From Longimicrobium sp. (GTDB lineage Bacteria > Gemmatimonadota > Gemmatimonadetes > Longimicrobiales > Longimicrobiaceae): a stretch of 64,000 nt of DNA. The translations under genes were made by a program, and so were the position numbers. The DNA lies in assembly GCF_035474595.1 (NCBI RefSeq), contig NZ_DATIND010000097.1, forward strand, positions 44,529 through 108,528. The letters run 5' to 3'. Below are positions 48,695 through 57,050 of the stretch, one piece after another. Within the stretch, counting starts at the first letter, position 1; each line of letters starts with the position of its first letter. The notes below the pieces were generated by a model. The model ran no database searches. It was not told the DNA's origin and saw nothing but the letters and a program-made list of their open reading frames with translations.

Positions 48695-50641
48695 CTACCG
48701 GGCCCCCGACGCCGCGCTCGCGATCTCCTCCAGCTCCGCCCAGCGCGCGTAGAGGGCGTCCACGCGCTCGCTGGCCTCACGGAAGGCGGCGGTGGCGCGG
48801 GCGACCTCGTCGGCGGGGCGGGTGTAGAGCGCGGGGTCGGCGAGCTGCGCCTCCAGCTCCTCCCTGCGCTGCTCGGCATCGAGGATCGCCGTCTCCATCC
48901 CCTCCAGCTCCTTCTGCTCCTTCCAGCTCAGCTTGCGCGGCTTCGCATCGCCCGACGGTTTGGCCGCTGACGTGGCCGTGGCGGATTTCTTCGGCGCCTG
49001 GGCGGCGGCCGCGGCGGCGGCTTCGGCCTCGCGCTGGTCCTTCAGGCGGCGGTAGAGGTCATATCCCCCCGCGTGGCGCCGCAGCTGGCCGTTCCCCTCG
49101 AAGACGATGAGCCCCGTCGCCACCTTGTCCAGGAAGTAGCGGTCGTGCGTCACCAGCAGCACGCACCCGCTCCACGTGGCCAGCACCGACTCCAGCACCT
49201 GCAGGGTGACCAGGTCCAGGTCGTTGGTCGGCTCGTCCAGGATCAGCAGGTTGGCGTCGGTGAGGAAGAGCTTGGCCAGCAGCAGCCGGTTGCGCTCGCC
49301 GCCGCTGAGCGACGACACCTTCTGCCGCTGCTGCCCGGGGGGGAAGAGGAAGGTCTCCAGATAGCTGCGCAGGTGCGTCCGCTCGCCGCCCACCATCACC
49401 CAGTCCTGCTCCGCCGCCGCCTCGTAGATGCTCTTCTCCAGGTCCAAATCGGAGCGGCGCTGGTCGAAGTAGGCGATGCGGGTGTTCTTCCCCATCTCCA
49501 CCTCGCCGCCGTCGGGCGCCTCCTCGCCGGTGATGATGCGCAGCAGCGTGGTCTTTCCCACCCCATTCGGGCCGATGATGCCGATGCGCTCGCCGGCCTG
49601 CAGGATGGTGCTGAAGTCGCGGATCAGCGTGCGCCCGCCGTACCCCTTGTTGACGTGGTGGAGGTTGATGACGGTGCGCCCCAGCCGCGGCGCGTCGTTC
49701 GCATTGATCTCCACCGCGGTGCGCGTGGGGAGGCGCTTCTCGCGCTGCTCGGCCTGCAGCGCGCCCACGCGGTCCAGCCGCGCCTTGCTCTTGCCGGTGC
49801 GCGCGGGCGGCGAGCGGCGCGCCCACTCCAGCTCCTGCTGGATCAGCTTCTTCCGCTTCTCCTCCTCCACCGAGAGGCGCTCCATCCGCTCGGCCTTGGC
49901 CTCCAGGTACTCGGTGTAGCCGCCGGGGTAGGGCGTCAGCTCGCCGACCGAGACCTCGATCATCCGCTCGACCACGCGGTCCAGAAAGTAGCGGTCGTGC
50001 GTGATGAGCATCACCGCGCCGGGGTACTCCTGCAGGTGCTCCTCCAGCCAGAGCACGGTGTCGGCATCGAGATGGTTGGTCGGCTCGTCCAGCAGCAGGA
50101 GCTCGGGCTGCTGCAGGAGGACGCGCGCCAGGGCCACGCGCTTCTGCTCGCCGCCGCTGAGGCCGGCCACCGGGCGCTCCCAGCGCTCCACGCCAAGCTT
50201 CGTGAGGATGGCCTCCATGCGGTGCTCGTAGTCCCACCCGCCCAGCGCGTCGATGCGGCCGGCGGCCTTCTCCTGGCGCGCGAGGAGACGGTCCGCGTCG
50301 CCCTCGCCGCGCGCGAGCTGCTCGGAGACTGCGTGGTACTCGCCGATGGCCTCCATCAGCTCGGGGCGCCCGGCGGCCGCGGCGGCCAGGATGGTGTCGC
50401 CCGGCGCGAACTCGGGCTCCTGCGCCAGGTACCCCACGCGGATGCCGCGCTGGAAGGCGAACGTCCCCGTGTCGGCGCTCTCCGTCCCCGCGACCATGCG
50501 GAAGAGGGTCGACTTCCCGGAGCCGTTCACGCCGATGAAACCCACCTTCTCCCCCTCGTCCACGGCGAAGGAAACGCCGTCGAAGATGGTTCGCGGGCCG
50601 TAGGACTTGTACAGCTCCTGTACGTTCAGGACGTTCGCCAT
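48695..50641 (-). CDS. ABC-F family ATPase (Uup-like)
   Basis: A 648-residue soluble ABC-F protein with two nucleotide-binding domains. Walker A: GVNGSGKSTLF and GPNGVGKTTLL; signatures LSGGEQKRVALARVL and LSGGERNRLLLAKLF; Walker B LLLLDEPTNHLD and LLILDEPTNDLD. A C-terminal coiled-coil (KELEGMETAILDAEQRREEL) resembles Uup. ABC-F proteins act on the ribosome, in translation or antibiotic protection; Uup also affects excision of transposons. ATG 50641 (MANVLNVQELYKSYG) is used; the frame continues to 51562 but through repeat DNA. Monocistronic. Confidence 0.94.
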   Translation of the reverse strand: MANVLNVQELYKSYGPRTIFDGVSFAVDEGEKVGFIGVNGSGKSTLFRMVAGTESADTGTFAFQRGIRVGYLAQEPEFAPGDTILAAAAAGRPELMEAIGEYHAVSEQLARGEGDADRLLARQEKAAGRIDALGGWDYEHRMEAILTKLGVERWERPVAGLSGGEQKRVALARVLLQQPELLLLDEPTNHLDADTVLWLEEHLQEYPGAVMLITHDRYFLDRVVERMIEVSVGELTPYPGGYTEYLEAKAERMERLSVEEEKRKKLIQQELEWARRSPPARTGKSKARLDRVGALQAEQREKRLPTRTAVEINANDAPRLGRTVINLHHVNKGYGGRTLIRDFSTILQAGERIGIIGPNGVGKTTLLRIITGEEAPDGGEVEMGKNTRIAYFDQRRSDLDLEKSIYEAAAEQDWVMVGGERTHLRSYLETFLFPPGQQRQKVSSLSGGERNRLLLAKLFLTDANLLILDEPTNDLDLVTLQVLESVLATWSGCVLLVTHDRYFLDKVATGLIVFEGNGQLRRHAGGYDLYRRLKDQREAEAAAAAAAQAPKKSATATSAAKPSGDAKPRKLSWKEQKELEGMETAILDAEQRREELEAQLADPALYTRPADEVARATAAFREASERVDALYARWAELEEIASAASGAR

Positions 50642-51191
50642 CGTGTCTCGCCGGGGGTGGATGAAGAGCCGGCGAAGATACACCCGACCGGCGGTGGGGT
50701 GCGAGGGGCGGGGGCGGATCGGGATCTCCATCACGATCCCGGACGACCAGATCGTAACTGCGGATATTGTGCGGACCTGCGACGGCGGGGGCGCTGCGCG
50801 CCGGGAGCCCTCATCCCCCGGCCCCCTTCTCCCGACGACAGCAGGAGAAGGGGGAGACCTGATCGAGAGGAGAACTCTCCGAGCGCGGAACTGCCGTCGC
50901 CGTTCACCTCTCCTGCTGTCGGGAGAGGTCGAAAAATCGCGAAGGGCGAGACGGCAGTTTTGTCTCGCGCTTCGCGATTTTTCGGGTGAGGGCTCCCCGC
51001 GCAGCGGGAGATGATGCCGGCGGACTCGCGTCAGAACCGCCGCCGCGCCCGCGTTCCGGCTGCGGTGGCGGGACGATGCCGGAGGGGTTGTGGGGGTGAT
51101 TACCTTCGGATCGAGGGCCGGTGCGTGGTTCTTGCACGGCCGGTCGCGAACGCCGGAATCCACTCCGGCGGACCCTGCGGGGAAGAACCCG
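50642..51191. other. Gap with an inverted-repeat element
   Basis: 550 bp with no supported gene. The segment 50797-51002 is a repeat with terminal inverted repeats. A possible TATCTT box for the ABC-F gene is near 50676 on the minus strand. Confidence 0.45.
50797..51002. repeat. MITE-like element with an internal long hairpin
   Basis: Ends GGGAGCCCTCATCC and GGGTGAGGGCTCCC are inverted repeats. Inside, a hairpin at 50930-50984 pairs CGAAAAATCGCGAAG with its perfect complement, with an inner GCGAGAC/GTCTCGC stem. The A-rich arm is unusual in this GC-rich sequence. Confidence 0.7.
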
Positions 51192-51485
51192 ATGCTGCTC
51201 TGGATCTTCTTTTTCTTCGTGGCGTTCGGCGCCAAGGTGCTGCTGGCGTTCGCCATGATCTTCCTGATCTTCCCGTCGGACCGCGTGTGCAGCGAGTGCG
51301 ACGGCGAAACGCTGCCCATCCGCATGGGCGCGGCGGGGCGGATGCTCTCGCACCTGTCGCTGGGGTACGTGCAGCGCCGCTGGTGCCCCCGCTGCGGGTG
51401 GGAGGGATTGACCCGCACCGGACGCCTGAACCGCCCCGGCACCTGGACCAGCGAGGTCGAGCAGGAGCCCACCCCGCGCGGCTGA
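51192..51485 (+). CDS. Small membrane protein with zinc-ribbon cysteines
   Basis: A 97-residue protein: an N-terminal membrane span (LLWIFFFFVAFGAKVLLAFA), then cytoplasmic or periplasmic CSEC and CPRC pairs (RVCSECDGETL and RRWCPRCGWEGL), which would make a zinc ribbon. No family named. ATG 51192 is chosen for the membrane-span start. It lies 150 bp before the TPM operon and may precede it. Confidence 0.65.
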   Translation: MLLWIFFFFVAFGAKVLLAFAMIFLIFPSDRVCSECDGETLPIRMGAAGRMLSHLSLGYVQRRWCPRCGWEGLTRTGRLNRPGTWTSEVEQEPTPRG

Positions 51486-51639
51486 TCCGGCGCCCCGCGC
51501 ACCGGTAGACGCAAACGCCGCAACCGGTTACATTTTCGTCCGCTCCGACCGGCGCGAAACACACGCGCCCACTTCCCCGTAGTCTCCGCCCGCCTGCGGC
51601 TTCGCAGACGCGGACACCCTTCTCAGGTCGAAACCCGCC

Positions 51640-52770
51640 ATGACCTCTCGTGCCCTGGGGATGCTTGCGTCCCTCGTGCTCCTGGCCGCGCCGGCCGCCG
51701 CGCAGAACGGCTGGCCGGAGTGGAACGGAAACGCCGTGCAGGACCTGGCCGGCGTCATCGGGCCGAAGATGGAGGACAGCATCCGCACGCTGCTGGCGCC
51801 CGCGCGCAGCCAGGGGATCGACGTGCGCGTGGTCACCGTCTCGCGCATGAGCCGCTACGACGTGGGCGAGACGGAGATCGAGGGCTTCGCGCGCGGGCTG
51901 TTCAACGCCTGGCGCGTGGGCGACCGCCCGCAGAACGACGGCATCCTGCTCGTGGTGGCCACGGGCGACCGCAAGGTGCGCATCCAGCTGGGCGACGGCG
52001 CGCTGCGGTACGAGAGCGCGGCGCAACAGGTGATCAGCGACTCCATGATCCCCCACTTCCGCGAGGACAAAATGGTGCGCGGGATCGTGCGCGGCACCGC
52101 GGGGATCGCGCAGTGGTTCACGCCCCGGGGGCAGGCCGCCTTCGCGCCGCCGCCCGCACCGGAGCCGGCCTACGCGCCGCAGCCCGCGTACTCGCCCTCC
52201 GCCCCATCGTCGGGCGGCGGCGCCGGGGTGCTGTTCGCCGTCCTGGGCGTGGGCGGGCTGTCCGCGGCGGTGGTGGCGATGGGCTCGGCGGCGCGCAACC
52301 GCCCGCGCAAGTGCACGCAGTGCGGCACGCAGATGGTGAAGCTGGACGAGGTGGCCGACGACGTGTACCTGGAGTCGGGGCAGAAGACCGAGGAGTTCCT
52401 GGGGTCGGTGGACTACGACGTGTGGAAGTGCGGGAAGTGCGGCTCGCACACGCTGGCGCGCTACTCCGCCTGGTTCAGCGGCAAGTCCACCTGCCCGTCG
52501 TGCCGCTACGAGACGGTGGAGACGGCGAAGCACGTCCTGCAGTACGCCACGTACGACGACGAGGGGCGCGAGGAGGTGCTGCGCGACTGCCGCCACTGCG
52601 GCTTCCACGACCGCAACGTGGTCTGGCTCCCGCGCAAGACGCGCCCGCACCACACCACGTCGAGCTCGTCGTCGTGGTCGTCTTCATCTTCATCCTCATC
52701 CTCGTCGTCTTCTTCGTCGGGCGGGGGCGGGGGATACTCGTCGGGCGGCGGGGCGAGCGGGAGCTGGTGA
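51640..52770 (+). CDS. TPM-domain protein with zinc ribbon and Ser-rich tail
   Basis: A 376-residue exported protein. The signal peptide is SRALGMLASLVLLAAPAAAQ. The TPM domain covers about residues 30-160 (AVQDLAGVIGPKMEDSIRTL, then GILLVVATGDRKVRIQLGDG). A Pro/Ala linker and a membrane span (GAGVLFAVLGVGGLSAAVVA) follow. A cytoplasmic zinc-ribbon part has CTQCG, CGKCG, CPSC and CRHCG. The end is about 20 Ser and then Gly-rich, as in YgcG-type proteins. TPM proteins act in membrane stress or photosystem repair; role here unknown. First gene of a three-gene operon. Confidence 0.88.
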   Translation: MTSRALGMLASLVLLAAPAAAQNGWPEWNGNAVQDLAGVIGPKMEDSIRTLLAPARSQGIDVRVVTVSRMSRYDVGETEIEGFARGLFNAWRVGDRPQNDGILLVVATGDRKVRIQLGDGALRYESAAQQVISDSMIPHFREDKMVRGIVRGTAGIAQWFTPRGQAAFAPPPAPEPAYAPQPAYSPSAPSSGGGAGVLFAVLGVGGLSAAVVAMGSAARNRPRKCTQCGTQMVKLDEVADDVYLESGQKTEEFLGSVDYDVWKCGKCGSHTLARYSAWFSGKSTCPSCRYETVETAKHVLQYATYDDEGREEVLRDCRHCGFHDRNVVWLPRKTRPHHTTSSSSSWSSSSSSSSSSSSSSGGGGGYSSGGGASGSW

Positions 52771-52793
52771 ACCTGCAGATCGGGGAGGGAAGC

Positions 52794-53177
52794 ATGCGCG
52801 ACCATCTGAAGATCCTGGGCTGGCTCTACGTGGTGAGCGGCGGCTTCATGCTGCTGGTCGGCGTCGGCTGCGCCACCGTGTTCGGGATGGCGGGAGCGTT
52901 TTCCGGGCGCGGCGAGGACGCGCTGGTGGCGGGCGGAATCGGTGCGCTGGTGCTGGGGATCATGGCCGTGCTCTCCCTCCCGGCCATCGTGCTGGGGTGG
53001 GGGCTGCTGGCCTGGAAGCCGTGGTCGCGGGTGCTGGGGATCGTGCTCAGCATCCTCCACCTGTTCAGCTTTCCCCTGGGAACGCTGATCGGCGGCTACG
53101 GGCTGTGGGTGCTGCTGAACGAGGAGAGCCGGCAGCTGCTGGAGCGCGGCGACCCGCGGCTGCGGAGCGCGTGGTGA
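52794..53177 (+). CDS. Three- to four-span membrane protein
   Basis: A 127-residue protein with three or four membrane spans (ILGWLYVVSGGFMLLVGVGC, IGALVLGIMAVLSLPAIVLG, LGIVLSILHLFSFPLGTLIG). The C-terminus LLNEESRQLLERGDPRLRSA is cytoplasmic. ATG 52794 has a GGGGAGGGA site. The stop overlaps the next gene's GTG start. Similar small spanning proteins are seen with TPM genes in related genomes (my recollection, not tested). Confidence 0.65.
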   Translation: MRDHLKILGWLYVVSGGFMLLVGVGCATVFGMAGAFSGRGEDALVAGGIGALVLGIMAVLSLPAIVLGWGLLAWKPWSRVLGIVLSILHLFSFPLGTLIGGYGLWVLLNEESRQLLERGDPRLRSAW

Positions 53178-53995
53178 GGAAGCGCGCCGTCGTCGCCACG
53201 CTGCTGCTGCCGTGCGCCGTCTGGTGGGCCACGCGGCGCCCGTCCAACGCGCGCGACTGGACGCCGGACAACGCGCGCGTCGCCCGCGCCGAGTTCCGCG
53301 GCGACAGCGTGCGCATCCACAACGTGCGCAACGCCGACTACGTGACCGCCAGCCGCTACACGGTGCGCTGGGAGGACCGCGCGTACGACCTGCGCGGGGT
53401 GAAGCGCGCCTGGTTCCTGGTGGAGCCGTTCAGCCGCGACTGGCGCGGGCCGGCGCACACGCTGGCCAGCTTCGAGTTCGACGACGGACGCTTCCTGGCC
53501 GTGAGCGCCGAGATCCGCAAGGAGAAGGGGGAGACGTTCAGCCCGTGGAAGGGGCTGATGCGGCAGTTCGAGATGACGTACGTGGTGGCCGACGAGCGCG
53601 ACGTGGTGCGGCTGCGCACCAACTTCCGCCGCGATCCCGTCTACCTCTACCCCATCCGCGCCGACCGGGCGAAGGTGCGGGCGCTGCTGGTGGACATGCT
53701 GACGCGGGCCAACGAGCTGGCGGAGCACCCGGAGTGGTACAACACGCTGACCAACACCTGCACCACCAGCATCGTGGAGCACGTGAACCGGGTGGCGCCG
53801 CACCGGGTGCCGTTCAGCTTCAAGGTGCTGTTCCCCGGCTACAGCGACCGGCTGGCGTACGACTTGGGGATGATCGACACCGACCTCTCCTTCGAGCAGA
53901 CCCGCGAGCGCTTCCACGTGAACGCCGCCGCGCTCCGCTGGGGCGACAGCCCCGACTTCTCCCGCCGCATCCGCGCGGGGCTGACGGCGAACTGA
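53174..53995 (+). CDS. DUF4105 family exported protein
   Basis: A 273-residue DUF4105-type protein with an N-terminal membrane anchor (AVVATLLLPCAVWWAT). Characteristic blocks: SFEFDDGRFLAVSAEIRKEK, then ANELAEHPEWYNTLTNTCTT and VPFSFKVLFPGYSDRLAYDL. The Cys in NTCTTS and the nearby His suggest a papain-like (NlpC-like) arrangement, but function is not established. GTG 53174 overlaps the preceding TGA by 4 bp. Last gene of the operon. Confidence 0.8.
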   Translation: MRKRAVVATLLLPCAVWWATRRPSNARDWTPDNARVARAEFRGDSVRIHNVRNADYVTASRYTVRWEDRAYDLRGVKRAWFLVEPFSRDWRGPAHTLASFEFDDGRFLAVSAEIRKEKGETFSPWKGLMRQFEMTYVVADERDVVRLRTNFRRDPVYLYPIRADRAKVRALLVDMLTRANELAEHPEWYNTLTNTCTTSIVEHVNRVAPHRVPFSFKVLFPGYSDRLAYDLGMIDTDLSFEQTRERFHVNAAALRWGDSPDFSRRIRAGLTAN

Positions 53996-54088
53996 AGGGT
54001 CTCACGCGAAGACGCGGAGACGCAGGGAACTCAGCGCATGGGCTGCCTTCCCCGCGTCACCGGCGGCGGACGTGCGGTCCGGCTATGG

Positions 54089-54152
54089 ATCCTTCGGCCT
54101 GCCGTCTTCTTCGCGGCGGATGCTACAGTGTGGCCGGCCTCAGGATGACGTC
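54089..54152 (-). repeat. CATCCTGAG/GAAGGATC hairpin repeat, copy 2 (inverted)
   Basis: The minus strand reads GACGTCATCCTGAGGCCGGC, then CACACTGT, and ends GGCCGAAGGAT, matching the copy at 22972-23036 except for the middle. Confidence 0.65.
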
Positions 54153-54178
54153 TGCGGGGCGCGGTGCTGTCCAGCCGC

Positions 54179-54223
54179 CGCACTCCCGCACTCCGCACTC
54201 CCGCACTCCGCACTCCCGCACTG
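54179..54223 (-). repeat. 8-bp tandem array T7 (inverted, alternating 8/7)
   Basis: Alternating CGCACTCC and CGCACTC units, about six in all, on the minus strand TGCGGGAG-like. Located just beyond the SDR terminator. Confidence 0.75.
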
Positions 54224-54230
54224 AAAAACG

Positions 54231-54263
54231 GAAGGGGTGCGAGAACCTTCCTCGCACCCCTTC
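54231..54263 (-). terminator. Intrinsic terminator of the SDR gene
   Basis: GAAGGGGTGCGAG pairs with CTCGCACCCCTTC, and the minus strand continues with CGTTTTTCAG. It lies about 145 bp past the SDR stop. Confidence 0.7.
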
Positions 54264-54407
54264 GTCCGTCCACGCGTGCTCACCGCCCCACCCAGACGGC
54301 TCCGCACGCAGCAATATGGGGATGCATCGCGCGTGCCACAACGGTCATGATCGAGGCGGGCCCGGGGCTCCGGAATGGAGCAGCGGGCCCGCTCTCCATC
54401 CAGTCTG

Positions 54408-55595
54408 CTACGGCACCCAGCGGTCGCCGGGGGCCGCGTCCATCACGTACACCTCCTCGGTGACGACCTCCATCGTCACGTCGGGGGTGTCGTAGCGCGG
54501 CGCGGTGCGCACCTGCACGTCGACGTCGGGGTCGTCCGCGCCGTCGCGGCCGCGGAAGCTGTCCAGCGCCTCGCGGCCGCGGCGCACCAGCACCTCGCCG
54601 CCGCCGGTGGCCAGCGCGTACCCGGCCGCCGCGGCGACCAGCGCCAGCGCCGTGCGTACCGGGTGGAGCGACGCCGCGGTGTAGGTGCTGTGGTGGAGGA
54701 CGGGCCCCGGCTGGTCGCCGCGGGTGCGGCCGGTGCGGGCGGGCGGCTCCCACAGCGTGTTCTCCTGCGGGAGGGTGCCGGGCTTCTTCCGCTTCTGCTG
54801 GCCGAACATCGACTGGCTCATCGCGTCGGCCACCTTCGGCGCCTTCAGCCCCATCATCGCCATCATCCGCCCGCCGCCGCCCACGGTCACCGAGCGCCGC
54901 GGGTGCTGCGCGCAGTGCACGATGGCGCGCGCCACCACGTCCGGCGTGTACACCGGCTGCGGGTGCTGCGCCTCGGCGTCCATGTAGTTGGCCGCGTGGT
55001 CGGGGAAGGGGGTGTCGATGGCCCCCGGCTTCACCAGCGTGACGGAGATGGGCGCGCCGTCGTGCTCCAGCTCCACCCGCAGCGCGTCGGTGAAGCCCTT
55101 CACCGCGTGCTTGCTGGCGCTGTAGTGCCCCTGCAGCGGCACGAAGGTGTCGCTGACGATGCTGCCCACGTTGATCAGCGCGCCGCCGGTGCCCCGCAGG
55201 TAGGGGAGCGCCGCCAGCGAGCCGTTCACCACGCCCCAGTAGTTGGTGTCGAACATCCGCCGGGCGTCGTCGACCGGGGTGTCCTCGATGCGGCCGTAGA
55301 TGGAGAGGCCGGCGTTGTTCACCCAGGTGTCGATGCGCCCGAAGGCGCGGACGGCCACCTCCGCCAGCTCCAGCATGGCATTCGGGTCCGCCACGTCGCC
55401 CGCGTGCCACTCCACCCGCGCGCCGCCCCGCGTGAGCTCCGCGGCGATGCGCGCCAGCTCCGCCTCGTTGCGCGAGCACAGGACCAGCGAGGCGCCGCGC
55501 GCCGCGGCCAGCTTCGCGGTGGCCAGCCCGATCCCGCTGTCGGCCCCGGTGATCACCATCACCTGCTCTGCGATCGGTTTCAGCATCGCACCCAT
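54408..55595 (-). CDS. Short-chain dehydrogenase with C-terminal extension
   Basis: A 395-residue SDR. The cofactor motif is TGADSGIG (about 16-23), NNAG is in TWVNNAGLSIYG, the catalytic Ser in INVGSIVS and YxxxK in HYSASK. NADP preference is suggested by CSRN after the second strand. After about residue 260 there is an extension with a possible membrane span (LALVAAAAGYALATGG) and an acidic tail, unusual for SDRs. ATG 55595 has GGAGG at 7 nt, better than the upstream frame that runs into a tandem array. Own terminator downstream. Confidence 0.88.
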   Translation of the reverse strand: MGAMLKPIAEQVMVITGADSGIGLATAKLAAARGASLVLCSRNEAELARIAAELTRGGARVEWHAGDVADPNAMLELAEVAVRAFGRIDTWVNNAGLSIYGRIEDTPVDDARRMFDTNYWGVVNGSLAALPYLRGTGGALINVGSIVSDTFVPLQGHYSASKHAVKGFTDALRVELEHDGAPISVTLVKPGAIDTPFPDHAANYMDAEAQHPQPVYTPDVVARAIVHCAQHPRRSVTVGGGGRMMAMMGLKAPKVADAMSQSMFGQQKRKKPGTLPQENTLWEPPARTGRTRGDQPGPVLHHSTYTAASLHPVRTALALVAAAAGYALATGGGEVLVRRGREALDSFRGRDGADDPDVDVQVRTAPRYDTPDVTMEVVTEEVYVMDAAPGDRWVP

Positions 55596-55673
55596 CTTCT
55601 TTCCTCCCATGCAGTTGGCGTCCATCGGCCCGGAGCCGGGGGACGGCTGCAAGGGGTGGGCCGGAGGAGACGG

Positions 55674-55742
55674 TGCGAAAGTGCGGGAGTGCGGGAGTGC
55701 GGGAGTGCGGGAGTGCGGGAGTGCGGGAGTGCGGGAGTGCGG
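55674..55742 (+). repeat. 8-bp tandem array T8 (TGCGGGAG)
   Basis: TGCGAAAG followed by seven identical TGCGGGAG units. It lies in the divergent promoter region of the SDR (minus) and M15 peptidase (plus). Confidence 0.9.
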
Positions 55743-55782
55743 CGGAAGTGGGAGAGTTGGCAAATCAACCGGTGGATCGGGC

Positions 55783-55814
55783 CACTTTCGCACTCTCGCA
55801 CTTTCGCACTTTCA
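55783..55814 (-). repeat. 8-bp tandem array T9 (inverted partner of T8)
   Basis: CACTTTCG, CACTCTCG, CACTTTCG and CACTTTCA, the reverse complement type of T8 units. T8 and T9 face each other across 40 bp and could fold together. Confidence 0.8.
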
Positions 55815-55860
55815 CACCGTTCCTCGGCGGCGGCACGGTGATTGAAGCAGGCGCGCCCCC

Positions 55861-57012
55861 ATGGAATACACGGAAGACCAATTCCTCTTCCCGCTGGTGA
55901 CCGAGCACCGGTCCCGCTGGGAGAAGGCCGGGATGAGCCCGCGCCAGGAGCGCAGCTTCAACCGCGTGTCCACGCTGCTGGTGGCGATGTTCGTCACCGG
56001 CTGGCTGTACAGCATCTTCCTGGCGCCGGAGAAGGACCTGCAGCCGGGCGCGCTGCCGGTGGCCACCCTGGCCGGGGCCATCACCCGCACGCCGCTGGCC
56101 TCCGACGCGCCGCCCGAAGCCGCCTTCGCCACCGAGCAGATGGTGAGCGCCTTCTCGGCCGACTTCGCGCGCGAGACGGGCGGGGCCAGCGGCGCGGTGA
56201 AGGTGCGCGTGCTGAAGCCGGGGGAAACGCTGGACGCGCCGGCGGGCGCCCAGGTGCAGCTGCAGCCCGCCAGCGGCACGCCCGGCGGCGCGGTGCCGGG
56301 CGACCAGCCGGGGCAGGCGCCGGGGATCTGGAACGTGGTGCTGAAGATGGCCGACGCCATCCGCCCGGCCAGCGGGGCGGCGGTCATCACCCTGGTGCCG
56401 CTGTCGGCCAAGCAGAACGGGCGGATCGGCACCTACAAGGTGGGAAGCTGGCCCTTCGAGCAGGGCGGCGCCCCCAGACCCATCTACGCGCCGCCGCCGG
56501 GGCTGGTGAAGGTGACCCCCGAGAACATGAACCTGTGGGTGAGCGAGCACGTGCAGCTGAAGGACTTCGTGACCAAGGGGCAGAACGACGTGTGGCCCAA
56601 GTACGTGGCCATGCAGCCGCGCGAGCTGGACAAGGTGGAATTGACACTGCAGGAGCTGGAGCGCGACGGGCACCCGGTGAAGAACATCTTCGTGGTCAGC
56701 GGCTTCCGCACCCCCAGCTACAACGAGAGCGGGGGCGACCCCAGCGGCCGCGCCGCGCTCAGCCGCCACATGTACGGCGACGCCATGGACATCGCGGTGG
56801 ACAACGACAACGACGGCTTCATGGACGACCTGAACGGCGACGGGCGGGTGAACGTGGAGGACGCGCGGGTGATCGGGCGGGCGGCGGAGCGGGTGGAGAA
56901 GGCGCACCCGGAGCTGGTGGGAGGGATCGGGATCTACACGCCCACCGGCGCGCACCACGGGTTCGTGCACATCGACACGCGGGGATACCGCGCCCGCTGG
57001 GGCGCGTGGTGA
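55861..57012 (+). CDS. M15-type D-Ala-D-Ala peptidase with a calcium-binding insert
   Basis: A 383-residue inner-membrane-anchored peptidase (one span, TLLVAMFVTGWLYSIFLA) with an Ala/Gly/Pro-rich middle and a C-terminal peptidase-M15 domain (YcbK/VanY group). Zinc ligands: His about 303 and Asp about 310 in SRHMYGDAMDIA, then His in HHGFVHIDTRG. Immediately after the first zinc motif is a DNDNDGFMDDLNGDGRVNVE insertion, a dockerin/EF-hand-like calcium loop. Known role of relatives: cleavage of peptidoglycan stem peptides. ATG 55861. The next gene follows after 38 bp. Confidence 0.85.
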   Translation: MEYTEDQFLFPLVTEHRSRWEKAGMSPRQERSFNRVSTLLVAMFVTGWLYSIFLAPEKDLQPGALPVATLAGAITRTPLASDAPPEAAFATEQMVSAFSADFARETGGASGAVKVRVLKPGETLDAPAGAQVQLQPASGTPGGAVPGDQPGQAPGIWNVVLKMADAIRPASGAAVITLVPLSAKQNGRIGTYKVGSWPFEQGGAPRPIYAPPPGLVKVTPENMNLWVSEHVQLKDFVTKGQNDVWPKYVAMQPRELDKVELTLQELERDGHPVKNIFVVSGFRTPSYNESGGDPSGRAALSRHMYGDAMDIAVDNDNDGFMDDLNGDGRVNVEDARVIGRAAERVEKAHPELVGGIGIYTPTGAHHGFVHIDTRGYRARWGAW

Positions 57013-57050
57013 GGGCTGCGGGTTCCTTTCAGGGACGGGGGGAGGCGACG

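Larger units (their letters stand above)
53996..54407. other. Gap with repeats, array T7 and the SDR terminator
   Basis: 412 bp, no gene supported. A TCACGCGAAGACGCGGAGAC direct repeat lies at 54000-54029. The inverted ATCCTGAG/GAAGGAT repeat is at 54089-54152, array T7 at 54179-54223, and the SDR terminator at 54231-54263. Confidence 0.5.

Noticed and set aside
48342..48752. A 136-codon plus-strand frame in the gap before the ABC-F gene.
   Set aside because: No ribosome site, crosses a palindrome and a two-hairpin element, and overlaps the end of the ABC-F gene.
48695..51562. N-terminal extension of the ABC-F protein to 955 codons.
   Set aside because: The extra 307 codons cover the inverted-repeat element and have no protein-like composition; MANVLNVQELYKSYG at 50641 is a standard ABC-F start.
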